This document shows positions 45,561-58,045 of a stretch of 64,000 nt of DNA, one piece after another. The stretch covers positions 55,622,803 to 55,686,802 of the forward strand of contig OY997588.1 of the NCBI GenBank assembly GCA_963921825.1, read 5' to 3'. Below the pieces are notes generated by a model. The model saw only the letters and a program-made list of their open reading frames with translations. It searched no databases and had not been told where the DNA came from. Both the position numbers and the translations under genes were made by a program. Numbering within the stretch: the stretch's first letter is position 1; the number at the start of each line of letters is the position of its first letter. The stretch is from Erodium maritimum. Lineage: Eukaryota; Streptophyta; Magnoliopsida; Geraniales; Geraniaceae.

Positions 45561-46823
45561 AGACCTGTAATAACCACTTCCGGTCAACGACAGTCAAACC
45601 TGCGAAAAACAGGAAAATTTAAAAATTTTAAGACAGACACTTAACTTCACCTAAATTGACCCCGAGGGTCATACCGGACTTAAGTTGACCCCGTTATCGA
45701 CCAAAATGAGTTCCGGGGAACTCAGGGCAACTTTCTGATCAATTTGGGAAATGTTGACTTTTCGCTGGAAAAAGTCAACCGAACGACGTTTTGGTCCATT
45801 CGAGGACCGTTTTGGATCCAAAAAAAGCTTAGCCGTCGTCGCAGCGGTCTTAGTTGAGCCGTTTCCTTGTAGCCCGTCAAGTTTCGTAATTTCTTGGGAA
45901 AAGTGCCCGTTCGGGGCCCGAAACGTCCGATTTTCGCGATTCTGATTGGAAAATATCAAGTAGATATTTTCCAAAAGGTGTGGGACCCACCTTGACACTT
46001 GTCCAAATTGTGGTGGTGTTAGTTTTGGGGGGAAACTAAGGGGGAGAGAAGCATGGCCGACCACATGTTTTAAAAGAGAAAAAAAAAATGAGTTAGTTGA
46101 TTTAATTAGAAAGAGAAGAGAGAGTTTAGAGAGAGAAGGAGAAGGAGAAGAAGAGAGAAGGATAAAATCTAGGGTTTTGGAAGTTCATCCAACCCTTGGA
46201 TCGATCAAAGCAAGAAGAAAATGTCTTCCCCTCGTCTTCCTCTAAGGTTTGTACTAAACCGATCGTCGTTTCGTTTATTTTCAAAAGCTAGGGTTTCGTT
46301 ATAAATGATGAGTTAGGGTTGTAGTGAATTTTGGGGTTTGTGGGAGACGTTTTAGAGGTGTTTGGAGGGTTGTTTGAACGTTTTCCGGCGACCGAGAGCT
46401 CGGGAGGACCTCCGGCCACCATAGGAGGTGGTTGGCCGGACCTAGGGCCGGCCACCACCATGGTGGCCGAGCCCTTTTCAAACCCTAGGGCCCACGGCCA
46501 AATGGTTCGGGTGGGGCGCACGCACTCGGGTGCTCGGTCTTAGTGTTCGGGAGGTTTAAAACGTTCCCCGGACCATTTATCCTAAACCGAATCGAAAATT
46601 GGAATTAAATTGGAAAAGTTGTAATTAACGGGTTTTAGAAACTTTAAACGTTAATTAATTGACTCGGAAGTCAGAATTCGATTCCGTCAAGTACATTGGG
46701 TTCCTTGAACTATTCTAAGACCGTAGAAACGAAAACGGGGACTTTTGGAGCCCCGGAAGGCAATTTACAAAACCCGGGCAGATTCGCCATGTCGGGTGAA
46801 TCGGGCCTTTACGGGTCTTTTAT

Positions 46824-46870
46824 CGACAATGTCGAGTAATTGGGAAGTTTGGGAGTGATCGACATTGTCG
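46824..46870. other. Conserved 12-bp inverted repeat in S2
   Basis: CGACAATGTCGA at 46824-46835 and TCGACATTGTCG at 46859-46870. Confidence 0.8.
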
Positions 46871-47662
46871 GGGTTACGTTTGGGCGTTAAGTTTATTGAC
46901 TTTCGGTTTATTCGTACTAGTTTAAAAGTGAGTTAAAATTGTGTTCTTTTAGATCGTGCTGCGGACCGAGGCAAAGGGAAGCTCGTCGATTGACTGGGAT
47001 TACATCGGGGTTTAGTGGAGCGCTTTTGGAGTTATATACGAGGTGGGGAAAAGTAGCCGGATCTCGGCCCTGATTAGGGAAAGTTAACAGTAGAATTGCA
47101 TGTGACACCGGGGTGTCGTGGGTTGAGTAGGTTTATCTTTTTAAATATTAGAAGAGCATGATACGGGATTGTAGCGTTTATGAGAAAAGCATGTGACACT
47201 TAGTAGTGTTGTAGGAATAGAGAACTTAGCATTATTAGAATTACTGGAGGCATATGACCATGCCCGGAGGTTGACTGTTTAATTTCTGTCTTGGGTGGCC
47301 ATGAGAGCCCGTGTTATATAAATTGGTGTCTAGGTGGCCATGAGAGCCCGTGTTATTTAAATTGGTGTCTTGGGTGGCCGTGAGTGCCCGTGCTTTACTG
47401 TTGGTGTTTTGGGGTGGCCGTGAGTGTCGTGGGGTTTTTGAGCCCGAGTCTTGACCGTTGGTGTGTCTTGAGTGGCCGTGAGTGCCCGTGGGGTTGTTGA
47501 ACCCGAGTCTTGACCGTTGGTGTGTCTTGGGTGGCCATGAGTGCCCGTGGGGTTGTTGAACCCGAGTCTTGACTGTTGAGGTGTCTAGAGTGGCCTTGAG
47601 AGCCTGTGTGATTGAACTTGCCTGTGATTGAGATTGTGGTTACCTGAAGTTGTGAGTTCGAA

Positions 47663-47834
47663 AGGTCGACAGCCTGATCCGACTTAGTGTCGATGAACTG
47701 CGATAGGTCGACAGCCTGATCCGACTTAGTGTCGATGAACTGCGATAGGTCGACAGCCTGATCCGACTTAGTGTCGATGAATTGCGATAGGTCGACAGCC
47801 TGATCCGACTTCGTGTCGAGGAATTGCGATAGGT
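47663..47834 (+). repeat. 42-bp minisatellite in S2, four units
   Basis: Units AGGTCGACAGCCTGATCCGA plus CTTAGTGTCGATGAACTGCG, nearly identical to each other, so recently amplified. Related to the 44-bp array of G2. Confidence 0.85.
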
Positions 47835-48624
47835 CGATCCTGGACCTGATTGAGATTGGTTATTGAGTAGCTGGTGTGCGATCCTTTGTGATCTTGTTTG
47901 GCGTTGTGTAGTCTTTCTGTCGTGTCCTTGGAGGAGGTCGTCGATAGTCGTGTCGGGTCTACATTACTTTATCAAGTGTTGAGTCTGTTGAGGAAAGTAA
48001 CGGGTTGTGGGTCAGTTGAGTACTTGAGTTAGGGACTGTAGTCCCGGTGTTGGGTTTGGTGTTGGTGTTACTGGCTTTATCTACTAATTATGCCATAGTC
48101 AGTCTGTTATTCGTGGTGGTGAGCGAACGCTCACCCCTAGCTGCTTTTCCTACAGGTACTGCTCACCGGACGGACTAGGTTAGCTCTTGAAGCTTGTGGA
48201 GCTAGGAGCGGAGTCTGGTCTCTGTTTTGTTGAGTCTAGTGACGAATATTGTACCTTGTCCACTTGTTGGGATGTTTTTGTATTGTAAATACCACTATTT
48301 TTGATAACTAAATGGAAATTCCTGAGTATTTATTCAAACAGGTTTCAAGTGTTTTATGTTTTTAAATGTTCGCGTCCCGAGTTCGGTTCACTGAAATTGG
48401 GACGTGACAAGACCACTTGTGCGAAGTACAAAGATAGGTCGCCTTATGTGTTCACAAAGATTTGTTTCACAAGGACGAAACGACCGAAAAGTTTCTTATG
48501 TCGTGATGCTAAAATAATGTTTCCTTAATAATAATAAAAATCATGGATATGCAGTTGCTTATTACATTTCTCTATATATACGGCCTTATGTGTTCTAACA
48601 AACAAAAGTTGTTAACTTTGGGGT

Positions 48625-48718
48625 GTACTTGTTTTGTTTACTTTTGAGAGACTTGTCTTTTCCTCTATTCCTTGTAGAGGGGGAGCTTCAATAAACTCTT
48701 TCTGTTTCAAAAAAAAAA
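48625..48718 (+). mobile_element. 94-bp 5'-truncated LINE tail with target duplication
   Basis: A LINE-like 3' end (GTAGAGGGGGAGCTTCAATA then AACTCTTTCTG) ends in a pure A run. It is bounded by AACTTTGGGGT on both sides (48614-48624 and 48719-48729). Poly-A plus an 11-bp duplication is the hallmark of target-primed reverse transcription. Confidence 0.8.
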
Positions 48719-48997
48719 AACTTTGGGGTATTATAGAAATAAATAATTATTTATTTTGTAATATTTTAAAAAATGAACATTTATTGTTCGACATGCAAAG
48801 GATGTGAATAATTATTGATAGTTTAGTTTTTGGGATAGGTATTACAAACTTTCGATGAAAATCAATAGATAGTCCAAGAAATTCTATCAAGTTAGTAGTA
48901 GATAGAGTCACGGGTAAGGCGAGCAACGACTATGTGCCACATTATGCCTTTAGGCTCGGTGGTGGAACAAGAAGTCGACGACGTGGGACTATTGAGC

Positions 48998-49216
48998 TCA
49001 TAGTTCACCCGATGAGCTGAAATTTGCCTGTTCGAAACGAAACTTTCCAACGGGATAAGCCTCAAAGCTCTGCTGCCAGAAAAGTTGGTTGCATTTCGGA
49101 ACTTCAATAGCTTCCGGATTGATTAGTCTCCCCTCGACATCCTTGACCTGAACTAACATGGCCATCACCACTAGTGTAACAACGAAAATTGTCATCACAC
49201 TTTTGGTGTTGGCCAT
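48998..49216 (-). CDS. Small secreted peptide, family not recognised
   Basis: A 72-codon frame from the ATG at 49216 (MANTKSVMTIFVVTLVVMAM...), ending in TGA at 48998-49000. The N-terminus is a textbook signal peptide: a short polar start, a hydrophobic core FVVTLVVMAMLV, then a likely cleavage region around VKDVEG. The mature part is about 43 residues with one Cys (IEVPKCNQLFWQQSFEAYPV) and ends SSSGEL. A TATA box lies about 115 bp upstream. No intron is needed. Another frame stays open downstream of the stop as far as 48892, so a frameshifted longer ancestor is possible. I do not recognise the family; a single Cys argues against defensin, thionin or prolamin-like folds. It is the only host-gene candidate in the window. 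Confidence 0.5.
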   Translation of the reverse strand: MANTKSVMTIFVVTLVVMAMLVQVKDVEGRLINPEAIEVPKCNQLFWQQSFEAYPVGKFRFEQANFSSSGEL

Positions 49217-49332
49217 GATTACTTGTATTTCTCGCAAAGCAATTCAAAATCTACCATGCAACAATATGTTTTTATTAGTTGCCGGTTGATTTTGACTATG
49301 CTTCCGAGTATGGTTTAGTGAGTTGGAGTGTC

Positions 49333-49340
49333 CATTTATA
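49333..49340 (-). promoter_or_regulatory. TATA box of the secreted-peptide gene
   Basis: Minus-strand TCTATAAATGG. It is about 115 bp upstream of the ATG, leaving room for a leader of about 85-90 bases. Aligned with gene orientation and outside any repeat I can identify. Confidence 0.5.
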
Positions 49341-49498
49341 GAAAGAATGTGATTATAAATAATGTTGTGAGAGTCCTATATTTAAGTTTAGCCACGAGTT
49401 ATGTGCGGTTGTTTTCTATAAACAATACATCACTTGTGTCTCGAATCTTGACATTGTCACGTTGGAATGAATTATTGGAACAAGTCATGGATGGATAG

Positions 49499-51075
49499 TT
49501 TTTTTTTATCGGAAAAGAATATGTATTAAAACAACAATACGTTCAGAGGTTGAAAAGGAGATACAAGTAAGGATCAATTCTAACTACAGAACCACCAAAA
49601 AACAATACAAGTGTAATCAACAATGTCCGTACAGCTTATACAATAACTACTTGGAGTTTACCCTTATAAAAGAGTCTAGATTGATACCCAAATGTTGACT
49701 TCACAATGTAGTTAACCTTCAGCAACACAACAAACAAATTAAGCAAAAAAAGTCTCAAAACAGAGTTTTAGAAAATGCAGTCAAACTTCTGCAACCATAT
49801 GTCTTGACAATTAATCCTCAGTTGTATGATTTAACACACAACTAAGGAGAAGAGTTACATCTCTCAAAGGGAAAGTAATACCCTTTATTTAATTTTGACC
49901 ACCCCAACTATAAGGTTTATTCTAAATTTTATGAAAAATTACCTCAGCAGTATCCAACTTATTTTAATAAAAGAAAACATTCCTTGATAACCATATTTTC
50001 TAGAAAGTAATTTTAAGGGTATTGTCCCATATAAACTTGTACTTTGAATGAAGCAAGTACAACCACTAATTCATTATCTGCTGGGATTACCCGACACACA
50101 CTCCACCAAGCAACTATTAGATTCCATACCTCCCAAGCCTTTCTTTTTAGTGTAGAATAATTTGTACACCATCCTTAACATCCCAACTACAGACAGAAGA
50201 AACCAGTTCTTGAAATAATAAATGAAGTCATCTAGTTTTTAGAAAGAAATTGGATGGAATTGTTTCTAGGTAAGCAAGGCACCAAAGTGCTGTGATTTTA
50301 GAAGGCACTCCAAGACTCCAAAGGTGATGATCCCAAATTAGTTTGCTTATGTCTTATTGTGCAAGTAAGGAGTAAAACTTTCTGACTCCAAATTCCAACA
50401 TAGAGAATCTTCCTCCATTCCTAGCCGAACACCATTTAGAATTATACACAAAGTTCTCCATTCTTGAATCTCCCAACCACTTAGATCCCTCTTGAGTTTC
50501 AAATCCCATACTGAACCATTCCACAGCTCATGAACTAAATCAAACTCTGATTTTTCTAGGAGATAAATTCTTGGGAATAAAAAACTGAAAGCCAAATCAC
50601 CCCACTAAAGGTTCTCCTAAAATATGAATGATGTGACCATTACCCAATCTCCATTGGAGCCCTTTAGATCCAAATAAATTTGTACATCTAGAATCATCCA
50701 TTAATGACAGAATGTGATTCATGAAACATTAATGCTCCGTAACCTTTTTGCAAGCAATGAGACATTGATTAGGATGAGATTTTTAGTTCCCAGCCCTCCA
50801 ATTTCTTTTCCTCTGCATACTATATTCCAAATGACTTTGCAGAAAACTCTTGATATTGATGATCCATACAATAAAAATCTCCTCTGTCAGCTTACAAGAA
50901 TCTTGATCACACCTTTTGGGACCTTTAGAATTGAAAAATAGTAGAATGGAAGAGATCATAGATTGTCATGTAAGCTGCTCTTCATATTTCCTCAAATCCT
51001 GTGATTCATGAACGAACAAGAATATTGAGATAGATGTCATTCCGTCCGTGAAAAACTTCAACAAAACTTGATCAC
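49499..51075 (-). mobile_element. Decayed L1-type LINE fragment
   Basis: Minus-strand reading near 50850-50720 gives VCRGKEIGGLGTKNLILINV then SLLAKRL, the GGLGIRNL...NxALLxKW block after the RT of plant LINEs. Next, at 50595-50347, an open stretch reads ELWNGSVWDLKLKRDLSGWE, IQEWRTLCIILNGVRLG and EEDSLCWNLESESFTPY, the typical W...R.L..WE...W.....V.L...D...W...F.. tail domain. The element ends in an A run (49499-49507 as T on the plus strand). The 5' part is lost, where the C2 LTR begins at 51076. Several stops and frameshifts. Confidence 0.75.
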
Positions 51076-52634
51076 TGTTGGAACTCGATGTCGTGGACAT
51101 GTTAAAAATAAAATGTAGCGGAAATTAACCACAAATCGAAGAAGAATAAGCTACCAAATATGAATAACAAAGCTGAAATTTTAGCAAGGGTTCAAGAACA
51201 TCACCTTGTGAATTTGATGAAGAAATTAGAAGAAAACACCAATATATACATGGCTTGAGCCCCTCGGACGCCTACATATCCGAGATGGAATCAAAGCCAA
51301 CGTAGTTCTTGAGTTTGATTACTCAAGAACATGCACAACCAAGCTCGGAGATGGGAGGGAGGTTCAGCCAAGATAGGAGAAAAAAGATGAAGTGTCCTCT
51401 CTCTTTCTCTACACTTGCATGTTATGATATGCCAACCCTTCTTGCATGTTAAGTTAAGTGGAATGGGTCATTTCACTTAAATTAACCATAAAACGAGTGT
51501 CCTTGCAAATGTGCAAGGTGGAGCTAATAAACTCAAGATTATTAGCTAAGTGGAAAATGTGTCTCACCCATTAAGGTTAACAAGACTATTAAGTCATTTA
51601 ATAACTTTTGGTTCTTGTTGGGCTTAGCCTATGTGGGCCGGCCATGGACCTCTCTAAGAGATCACATGCCGACCCCATCATGCTTGCCCGTCCACTATGG
51701 TAATTCCCGACACGTCTCCCTTCGACTCAAGTCTGTTGCGTTCTTATCGAGTATCAAACTATTGATGTGACCCTTAGGTTTATGCACGTCAATAAGATCA
51801 ACGTAAAATCCCATTTTACTTGATCTTACCTAAATGGCGACTAACGAGACTTAGTACATCCTGACGTTGCATAGCGAGTCAACCCTTGCGATTCGAACAT
51901 TTCCGTCGTCCTTATCATTGCCCTTTTATCTCTGATATCCTGATTGAGATAAGGCACACAGCCTTCATCCTTATTATTCTCGATCATTGTTCCTCGACAT
52001 ATGAGATTGACTGACTGTAAGATACCCAATATTCGATGCATGGCCTTGCTATTCTTTCAATCAACCTCGATCGAGTGGCCTCGAACGGATATCATGCTCA
52101 TATCGTAATATGAGGGATAAATCCCTTATTCATCTCTCGTGTCACTCATGCAGTCATTCCCCGAGCCAATCATGGCCGTTATAGAAGCAAAGTCACGGTG
52201 CAACGTTGGGATTTCAGGTCAAACTTAGTTGTTTACTACATAGCTACCACAGAGACTCCTCGGTCTAAGGATGCCTGACAAGCTACGACTCTGAATATGT
52301 TCATGACTTAATCTATGGAACATATTCAGGTTGGGTCGTCCAATATCAGGTCCCACCTGACATCTATGATCAGACTCTAGAAACCTTTCCAATGACTAAT
52401 AGAACTAAGTCATCTTTCATACTAGTCGCTTTTGGCGAAGCTCGTTGACTAGGGAACCCATCGATTGTGATCGATCCCGATCTATGGTTCTATTTCTTTT
52501 GTGGACATAGATCAGATCACACATCGACATATTACTTCAACAAAAATATAATATAAAGCCTCTTTAATATTATTGCAAACGATGATAATTACATTTGGAC
52601 GTTTACGATTGGACTACGGGCACTAAGACTAACA
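51076..52634 (-). repeat. C2 3' LTR
   Basis: 1559 bp; minus strand TGTTAGTCTTAGTGCCCG to AGTTCCAACA. Preceded on the minus strand by the purine-rich AGGGAAAGTAAGAGAT. Similar in plan to the C1 LTR but clearly diverged. Confidence 0.88.
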
Positions 52635-52777
52635 ATCTCTTACTTTCCCTAGCTCCAATCGAAACTCCAATCTATTCCCATAGACATTACATGTCCCACA
52701 TGTTTTGGCAACGCCAATTCCTTAGTCAATGGAACGGGGATGTGTTATCATCAGTTGCCACATGGTTGATCTTCACA

Positions 52778-54211
52778 TCACCTCTGTTCATAATCTCTCT
52801 GAGAGGCAGTAATGTCGCAGTAGATTCTTGGATTTGTTATGCGATCTGGGCTCTTTAGCTTGTGCAATGGCCACATGTGTTGTCGCAAAATAGATTCACT
52901 AGGCTTAGGCGGGTTTTTAATTACGCCTAACCCTATCGTGAATTTCCAAATCCATGCAGCCTTCTTAGCTGTCTCTGCAACATTCATGTACTCGGCCTTT
53001 ATCGTAGAGTCGGGGACGGTGTCTCGATTTCACGCTCTCCCAATTTAAAGTACCGCCATTCAGTGCAAACACATATCCCGATTGACTTCTAAAGTCATCT
53101 GGATCTGTCTGGAAACTAGATTCTATGTATCCGTTGACGACTAGCTCAGCATCATCCTTCCCACTATACACTAGAAACGCGTCTTTGGTTCTTCTCAAAT
53201 ATTTGAGAATCGCCTTTACCGATATCCATTGTTCCTCACCTAGGTTAGACTGATGTCTACTGGTAAAACTCAAGGCATATGAGACATCCGGTCTCATGCA
53301 GATCATGGCATACATGATCATCCCTACTGCCAAAGAATATGGGATTACATTCATCCTTTTCAGCTCATCAGGTGTCTTAGGACACTGAGTCATGCTGAGA
53401 TGAATGCCATGACGTGTGGGTAAGAGCCCTTTCTTTGAATCAAGCATTGAGAACCTACTCAATACCTTTTTCACGTAGGTGCTTTGACTTAAACCCAAGA
53501 CCCTCTTGGTGCGATCTCTATATATCTTAATCCCCAAGATATAAGCAGCATCGCCTAAGTCCTTCATTGAGAAACACTTCTCTAACCAAGCTTTAGTCTC
53601 GTGCAAGGTTGGGATGTTGTTTCCAATGAGTAGTATGTCATCGACATACAACACCAGAAAGGTGATCTTACTCCCATTTGCCTTCTTGTAAACGCAAGGC
53701 TCATCTTCGTTCTTGATAAAACCAAATCCCTTCACGACTTCATCAAAACGAAGGTTCCAACTCCGAGAAGCTTGTTTCAATCCATAAATGGAGTTCAGCA
53801 ACTTCCAAATCTTTCTCTTGTTCTTCGGATCAACAAAACCTTCTGGTTGACACAAATAAACGTTCTCAGTCAGATTACCATTCAGGAAAGCGGTCTTGAC
53901 ATCCATTTTCTATATTCGTTATCATGATACGCAGCTATGGAAAGAAGAATCCGGATCGATTTGACCATAGCCACTAGGTAGAAGGTTTCCTCATAGTCAA
54001 TCCCTTGGATCTGCCTATAACCTTTCGCCACTAGTCGGGCTTTGTAGGTCTGAGGGTTGACGTCCATGTCCGTTTTCACTTTGAAGATCCACTTGCATCT
54101 GATGGTCCTCACACCATCGATGTGATCAACCAGTTCCCAGACTTAGTTGTCCGACATGGGCTTCATCTCTTTCCACGTGGCTCTCAGCCATATTTCAGAG
54201 TCGGACTCATC
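52778..54211 (-). pseudogene. C2 RT and RNase H
   Basis: Minus-strand reading: GVRTIRCKWIFKVKTDMDVN, ARLVAKGYRQIQGIDYEETF (54112-53882), then in another frame MDVKTAFLNGNLTENVYLCQ, SIYGLKQASRSWNLRFDEVV, LVLYVDDILLIGN with YVDD at 53637-53648, DLGDAAYILGIKIYRDR, and RNase H with SQSGYVFALNGGTLNWESVK (53906-52965). A second frameshift leads to the end NVAETAKKAAWIWKFTIGLG (52987-52778). So two frameshifts separate otherwise long open parts. The RT core is complete, in contrast to C1. The frame upstream is cut by S3 at 54217. Confidence 0.9.
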
Positions 54212-55425
54212 CATGGTGTAATAACCACTCCCGGTCAACGCCAGTCAAACTTGCGAAAAACAGGAAAATTTAAAATTTTAAGACAGACACTTAATCGAAC
54301 CTAGGGTCATACCGGACTTAAGTTGACCCCGATATCGACCAAAGTGAGTTCCGGGGGACTCAGGGCGACTTTCTTACCAATTTGGGAAATGTTGACTTTT
54401 CGCTGGAAAAGTCAACCGAGTGACGTTTTGGTCCATTCGAGGACCGTTTTGGATCCAAAAAGCTTAGTCGTCGTCGCAGCGGTCTTAGTTGAGTCGTTTA
54501 CTTGTAGCCCGTCAAGTCTCGTAATTTCTTGGAAAAAGTGCCCGTTCGGGGCCTGAAACGTCCGAATTTTGCGAATCTGATTGGAAAATATGTTCTAGAT
54601 ATTTTTCCAAAAAGGTGTGGGACCCACCTTGCCACTTGTCAAACAAGTGGTGGTGTTAGGTTTGGGGGGGGGGGTTCGGCCAACTATAAAAAAAAGGAAA
54701 AAAAATAGAAAAAAAAGAGAGAAGTTTAGAGAGAGAAGGAGAAGGAGGAAAAGGGAGAAGAAGAGAGAAAGCTAGGGTTTTGGGGCACTATTCACGAGCT
54801 TCAACCTTTGGATCGTCTCAAAGCTAGGAGAATCAAACTCACACCGTCTTCCTCTACGGTAAGCACCGAACCGATCTTCGTTTTGGTTAATTTCAAAAGT
54901 TAGGGTTTGGTTAAAATGAGTAGTTTATGTTGGAATTGAGGTGTGGGGATAGTTGGAGACGTTTTGGAGTGAAGAGGGACGTTTTCCGGTGACCGGGAGC
55001 TCGGGGGGAGCTCCGGCCACCATGTGGGGTGGCTGGCCGGAGCTAGGGCTGGCCACCACCATGGTGGGCCAGGCCCAATTGAGCCCTAGCCACCCACGGC
55101 CAAGGTTTTCCAGGTGGGGCCCACGTGCTCGGGTTTTAGGGTTTCGTGTTTGGGTGGTTTAGAACGTTCCCCGAGCCATTAATCCACAACCGGATCGAAA
55201 TTTGGAATTAAATTGTGAAAGTTGTAATTGACGGGTTTAGAAACTTTAAACGCTAATTAAATGACTCGGAAGTCGGAATTGAATTCCGTCGAGTGCATAG
55301 GAACCCTTGAATAATTCTAAGACCGTAGAAACGAAAACGGGAATTTTCGGAGCCCCGGAAGGGCGTTTCCAAAACCCGGGCAGATTCGCCATGTCGGGTG
55401 AATCGGGCTTTTCCGGGTCCATTAT

Positions 55426-55472
55426 CGACAATGTCGAGTAATTGGGAAGTTTGGGAGTGATCGACATTGTCG
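55426..55472. other. Conserved 12-bp inverted repeat in S3
   Basis: CGACAATGTCGA at 55426-55437 and TCGACATTGTCG at 55461-55472. Confidence 0.8.
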
Positions 55473-56283
55473 GGGTTACTTTTGGGCGTCGAGTTTATTG
55501 AATTTCAGTTTATTCCTGCAAGTTTAAAAGTGCTTTAAAATTGTGTTCTTTTAGGTCGTGCTGCTGACAGAGGAAAGGGAAAGCTAGGCGAGTGACCGAG
55601 ATCACGACGGAGCTTGTTTGTTAGCTTTTGGAGAAAATATACGAGGTAGGGAAAAGTAACCGGATCTCAGCCCTGACTAGGGAAAGTTAACAGTAGAATT
55701 GCATGTGACACCGGGGTGTCGTGGGTTAAGTAGGTTTATCGAATATTAGAAAGGCATGATACGGGAACGTAGTGAACTTTAGAAATGCATGTGACACTTA
55801 GTAGTGTCGTAGGAGCAGTGAACTTATCGATATTAGAATTACTGGAGGCATATGACCATGCTCGGAGGTTGATTGTTTAGTTTATGTCTTGGGTGGCCAT
55901 GAGAGCCCGTGTTTTACTGTTGGAGTCTTGGGTGGCCATGAGTGCCCGTGGGGTTGTTGAGCCCGTGAGTTACCGTTGGTGTGTCTTTGGAGGCCGTGAG
56001 TGCCCGTGGGGTTGTTGAGCCCGTGAGTTACCGTTGGTGTGTCTTGGGAGGCCGTGAGTGCCCGTGGGGTTGTTGAGCCCGTGAGTTATTGTCGGTGTGT
56101 CTTGGGTGGCCGTGAGTGCCCGTGGGGTTGTTGAGTCTGTGTTTTACAGTTGGTGTCTTGGGTGGCCATGAGTGCCTGTGGAGTGTTGAACCTGGGTTGT
56201 TGCTGTTTGTTGAACTTTGCTTGTGATTGTGATTGTGGTTACCTGAGGTTGGAGACCCGACTTTGTGTCGGGGAAGTTGCGTG

Positions 56284-56452
56284 AGGTGTGGCTAGCCACC
56301 CGACTAAGATTGGGGGTAGGGGAGAGGTTGTGGGCTAGCCTCCCGACTGGGATCGAGAGAAGGTACGCGCGGGTGTGGCTAGTCACCCGACTGAGATCGG
56401 GGGTAGGGGAGAGGTTGTGGGCTAGCCTTCCGACTGAGATCGGGAGAAGTTG
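56284..56452 (+). repeat. S3-specific GGCTAGCC-containing repeats
   Basis: Two ~85-100 bp units with GTGTGGCTAGCCACCCGACT and GGTTGTGGGCTAGCC blocks occupy the place where G2 and S2 have the 44/42-bp array. A single GGTCGACCGCCTGACC unit follows. Confidence 0.7.
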
Positions 56453-57093
56453 CGCGACAGGTCGACCGCCTGACCTGACTGGGATCGGTAAAGGGCGAGA
56501 GAGAGATGGGTTACTGAGCAGCTGTCGTGCGATCCTTTGTGATCTTGTTTGGTGTGCGATCCTTTGTGATCTTGGGTGTTGCGTGGTTGTTTGTCGTGTC
56601 TTTGGAGGAGGTTGTCAATCGTTGTGTCGGGTCTACATTACGTGTCCGAGTGTTGAGTCGGTTGAGGAAAGTAACAGTGTGTGTGTGTGTCAGTCGGGTC
56701 ACTTGAATTGGGGATAGTGATCCCCGGTGTTTGGGTTGTTGTTGGTGTTACCGGCATTGTCTGCTAAGTATGCCGTTGTCAGTCTGTTATCCGTGGTGGT
56801 GAGCGAACGCTCACCCCTAGCTGCTTTTCCTACAGGTACCGGTCGCAGGTTGGACTAGGTGAGCTTCCGAAGCTTGAAGAGCTAGGAGCGGGATTCTGGG
56901 TTTACTTTTGAGTCTAGCGACGTATACCTTGCTTTTGTCCATTTTTTGGGATGTACTTTCAAGTTGTAAATTATTCTTTTGTTGAACAAATGGTGATTTT
57001 AAAGTGATTTATGCAAAAGGTTTCAAATGTTTTATTGTTTTAAACGTTCGCGTCCCGATTTCGGTTTTACTGAAATTGGGGCGTGACACATGG

Positions 57094-58045
57094 CTTCCCG
57101 AAAGGTGGTTGAATCATCGTGATCCACCATAAGATCACAATCACCCAAGATACAAAGAAACCATATCTTGGAGGCGGGTGACTAATCCTTCTAGAGCGCC
57201 TTAGACCTTCTGGAATTGCTACAGGATCTGGTCCTTGCTCTAGGACCCTTTTTGGCTCCTCTCCTTCTACTGGGTTCTCAAGTGGCTCAGATGGACTCGT
57301 ACCATCCTGAATCTCTTCAAGATGTATAGTTCTCCCACTAACATCTTTGGAAACAAATTCCTTTTCTATAAAGACCCCACCCCGATCAACGAACACTAAG
57401 TTCTCCCTGGGTTTATAGAAGTAGTATCCCCTTGTTTCTTTGGGATATCCTACAAACGTACATTTCTTGGATTTCGGTTCAAGATTAGTCAAACCAAACG
57501 TTTCACATAAGCCTCGCACCCCCAAATCCTCAAGAAGGGCAAAACGGGCTTCTTCCCGTACAATTTCTCAAATGGTGTCCCTTCCACTGCCTTTATCGGA
57601 GCCCGATTTAATATGAATACGGCCATCTCTAGAGCGTAACCCCAGAAAGAGATTGGGAGATCAATTCCACTGATCATGGATCGGACCATATCCAATAAGG
57701 CCCGATTCCTCCGTTCGGACACACCATTTAATTGTGGTGTTCCAGAAAGAGTCCATTTCGATAGGATCTCATTATCCACTAGATGATCTAAAAACTATGT
57801 GGTTAAGTACTCTCCACCTCGATCCGATCAAAGTGCCTTGATACTTTTCCCGAGCTGGTTTTCTACTTCAGTCTTAAACTCCTTGAATTTATCAAAGGCT
57901 TCAGACTTATGTCTCATTAAATAGACATAACCATATCTATTGTAATCATCAATAAACATGATGAAGTAGCTAAAACCTCTCATGGAAAGTGTACTCCTTG
58001 GACCACACATATATGAGTGTATCAGTCCCAATAAGTCACCCATCC
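57094..58045 (-). pseudogene. C2 integrase
   Basis: Minus-strand segments: SYFIMFIDDYNRYGYVYLMR (58043-57828, second catalytic Asp kept; the first is HSY where HSD is expected), NGVSERRNRALLDMVRSMIS with the catalytic Glu and GTPFEKLYGKKPVLPFLRIW (57779-57489), and LEPKSKKCTFVGYPKETRGY (57525-57100) followed by the linker RRSRRISHPPPRY. Frame breaks occur between them. Confidence 0.85.

Larger units (their letters stand above)
45566..48409 (+). mobile_element. S2: solo LTR of the G2 family
   Basis: 2844 bp from TGTAATAACCACTTCCGG to GGGACGTGACA, with a perfect 5-bp duplication AGACC (45561-45565, 48410-48414). It is the reverse complement of the G2 LTR type and carries the same arrays, hairpins, 12-bp inverted repeat and GGTGAGCGAACGCTCACC palindrome (48118-48135). 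Confidence 0.93.
54217..57088 (+). mobile_element. S3: solo LTR of the G2 family inside C2
   Basis: 2872 bp from TGTAATAACCACTCCCGG to GGGGCGTGACA with a perfect 5-bp duplication CATGG (54212-54216, 57089-57093). It interrupts the linker between C2 integrase and RT. It has the family arrays, hairpins, 12-bp inverted repeat and palindrome (56798-56815). Confidence 0.93.
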
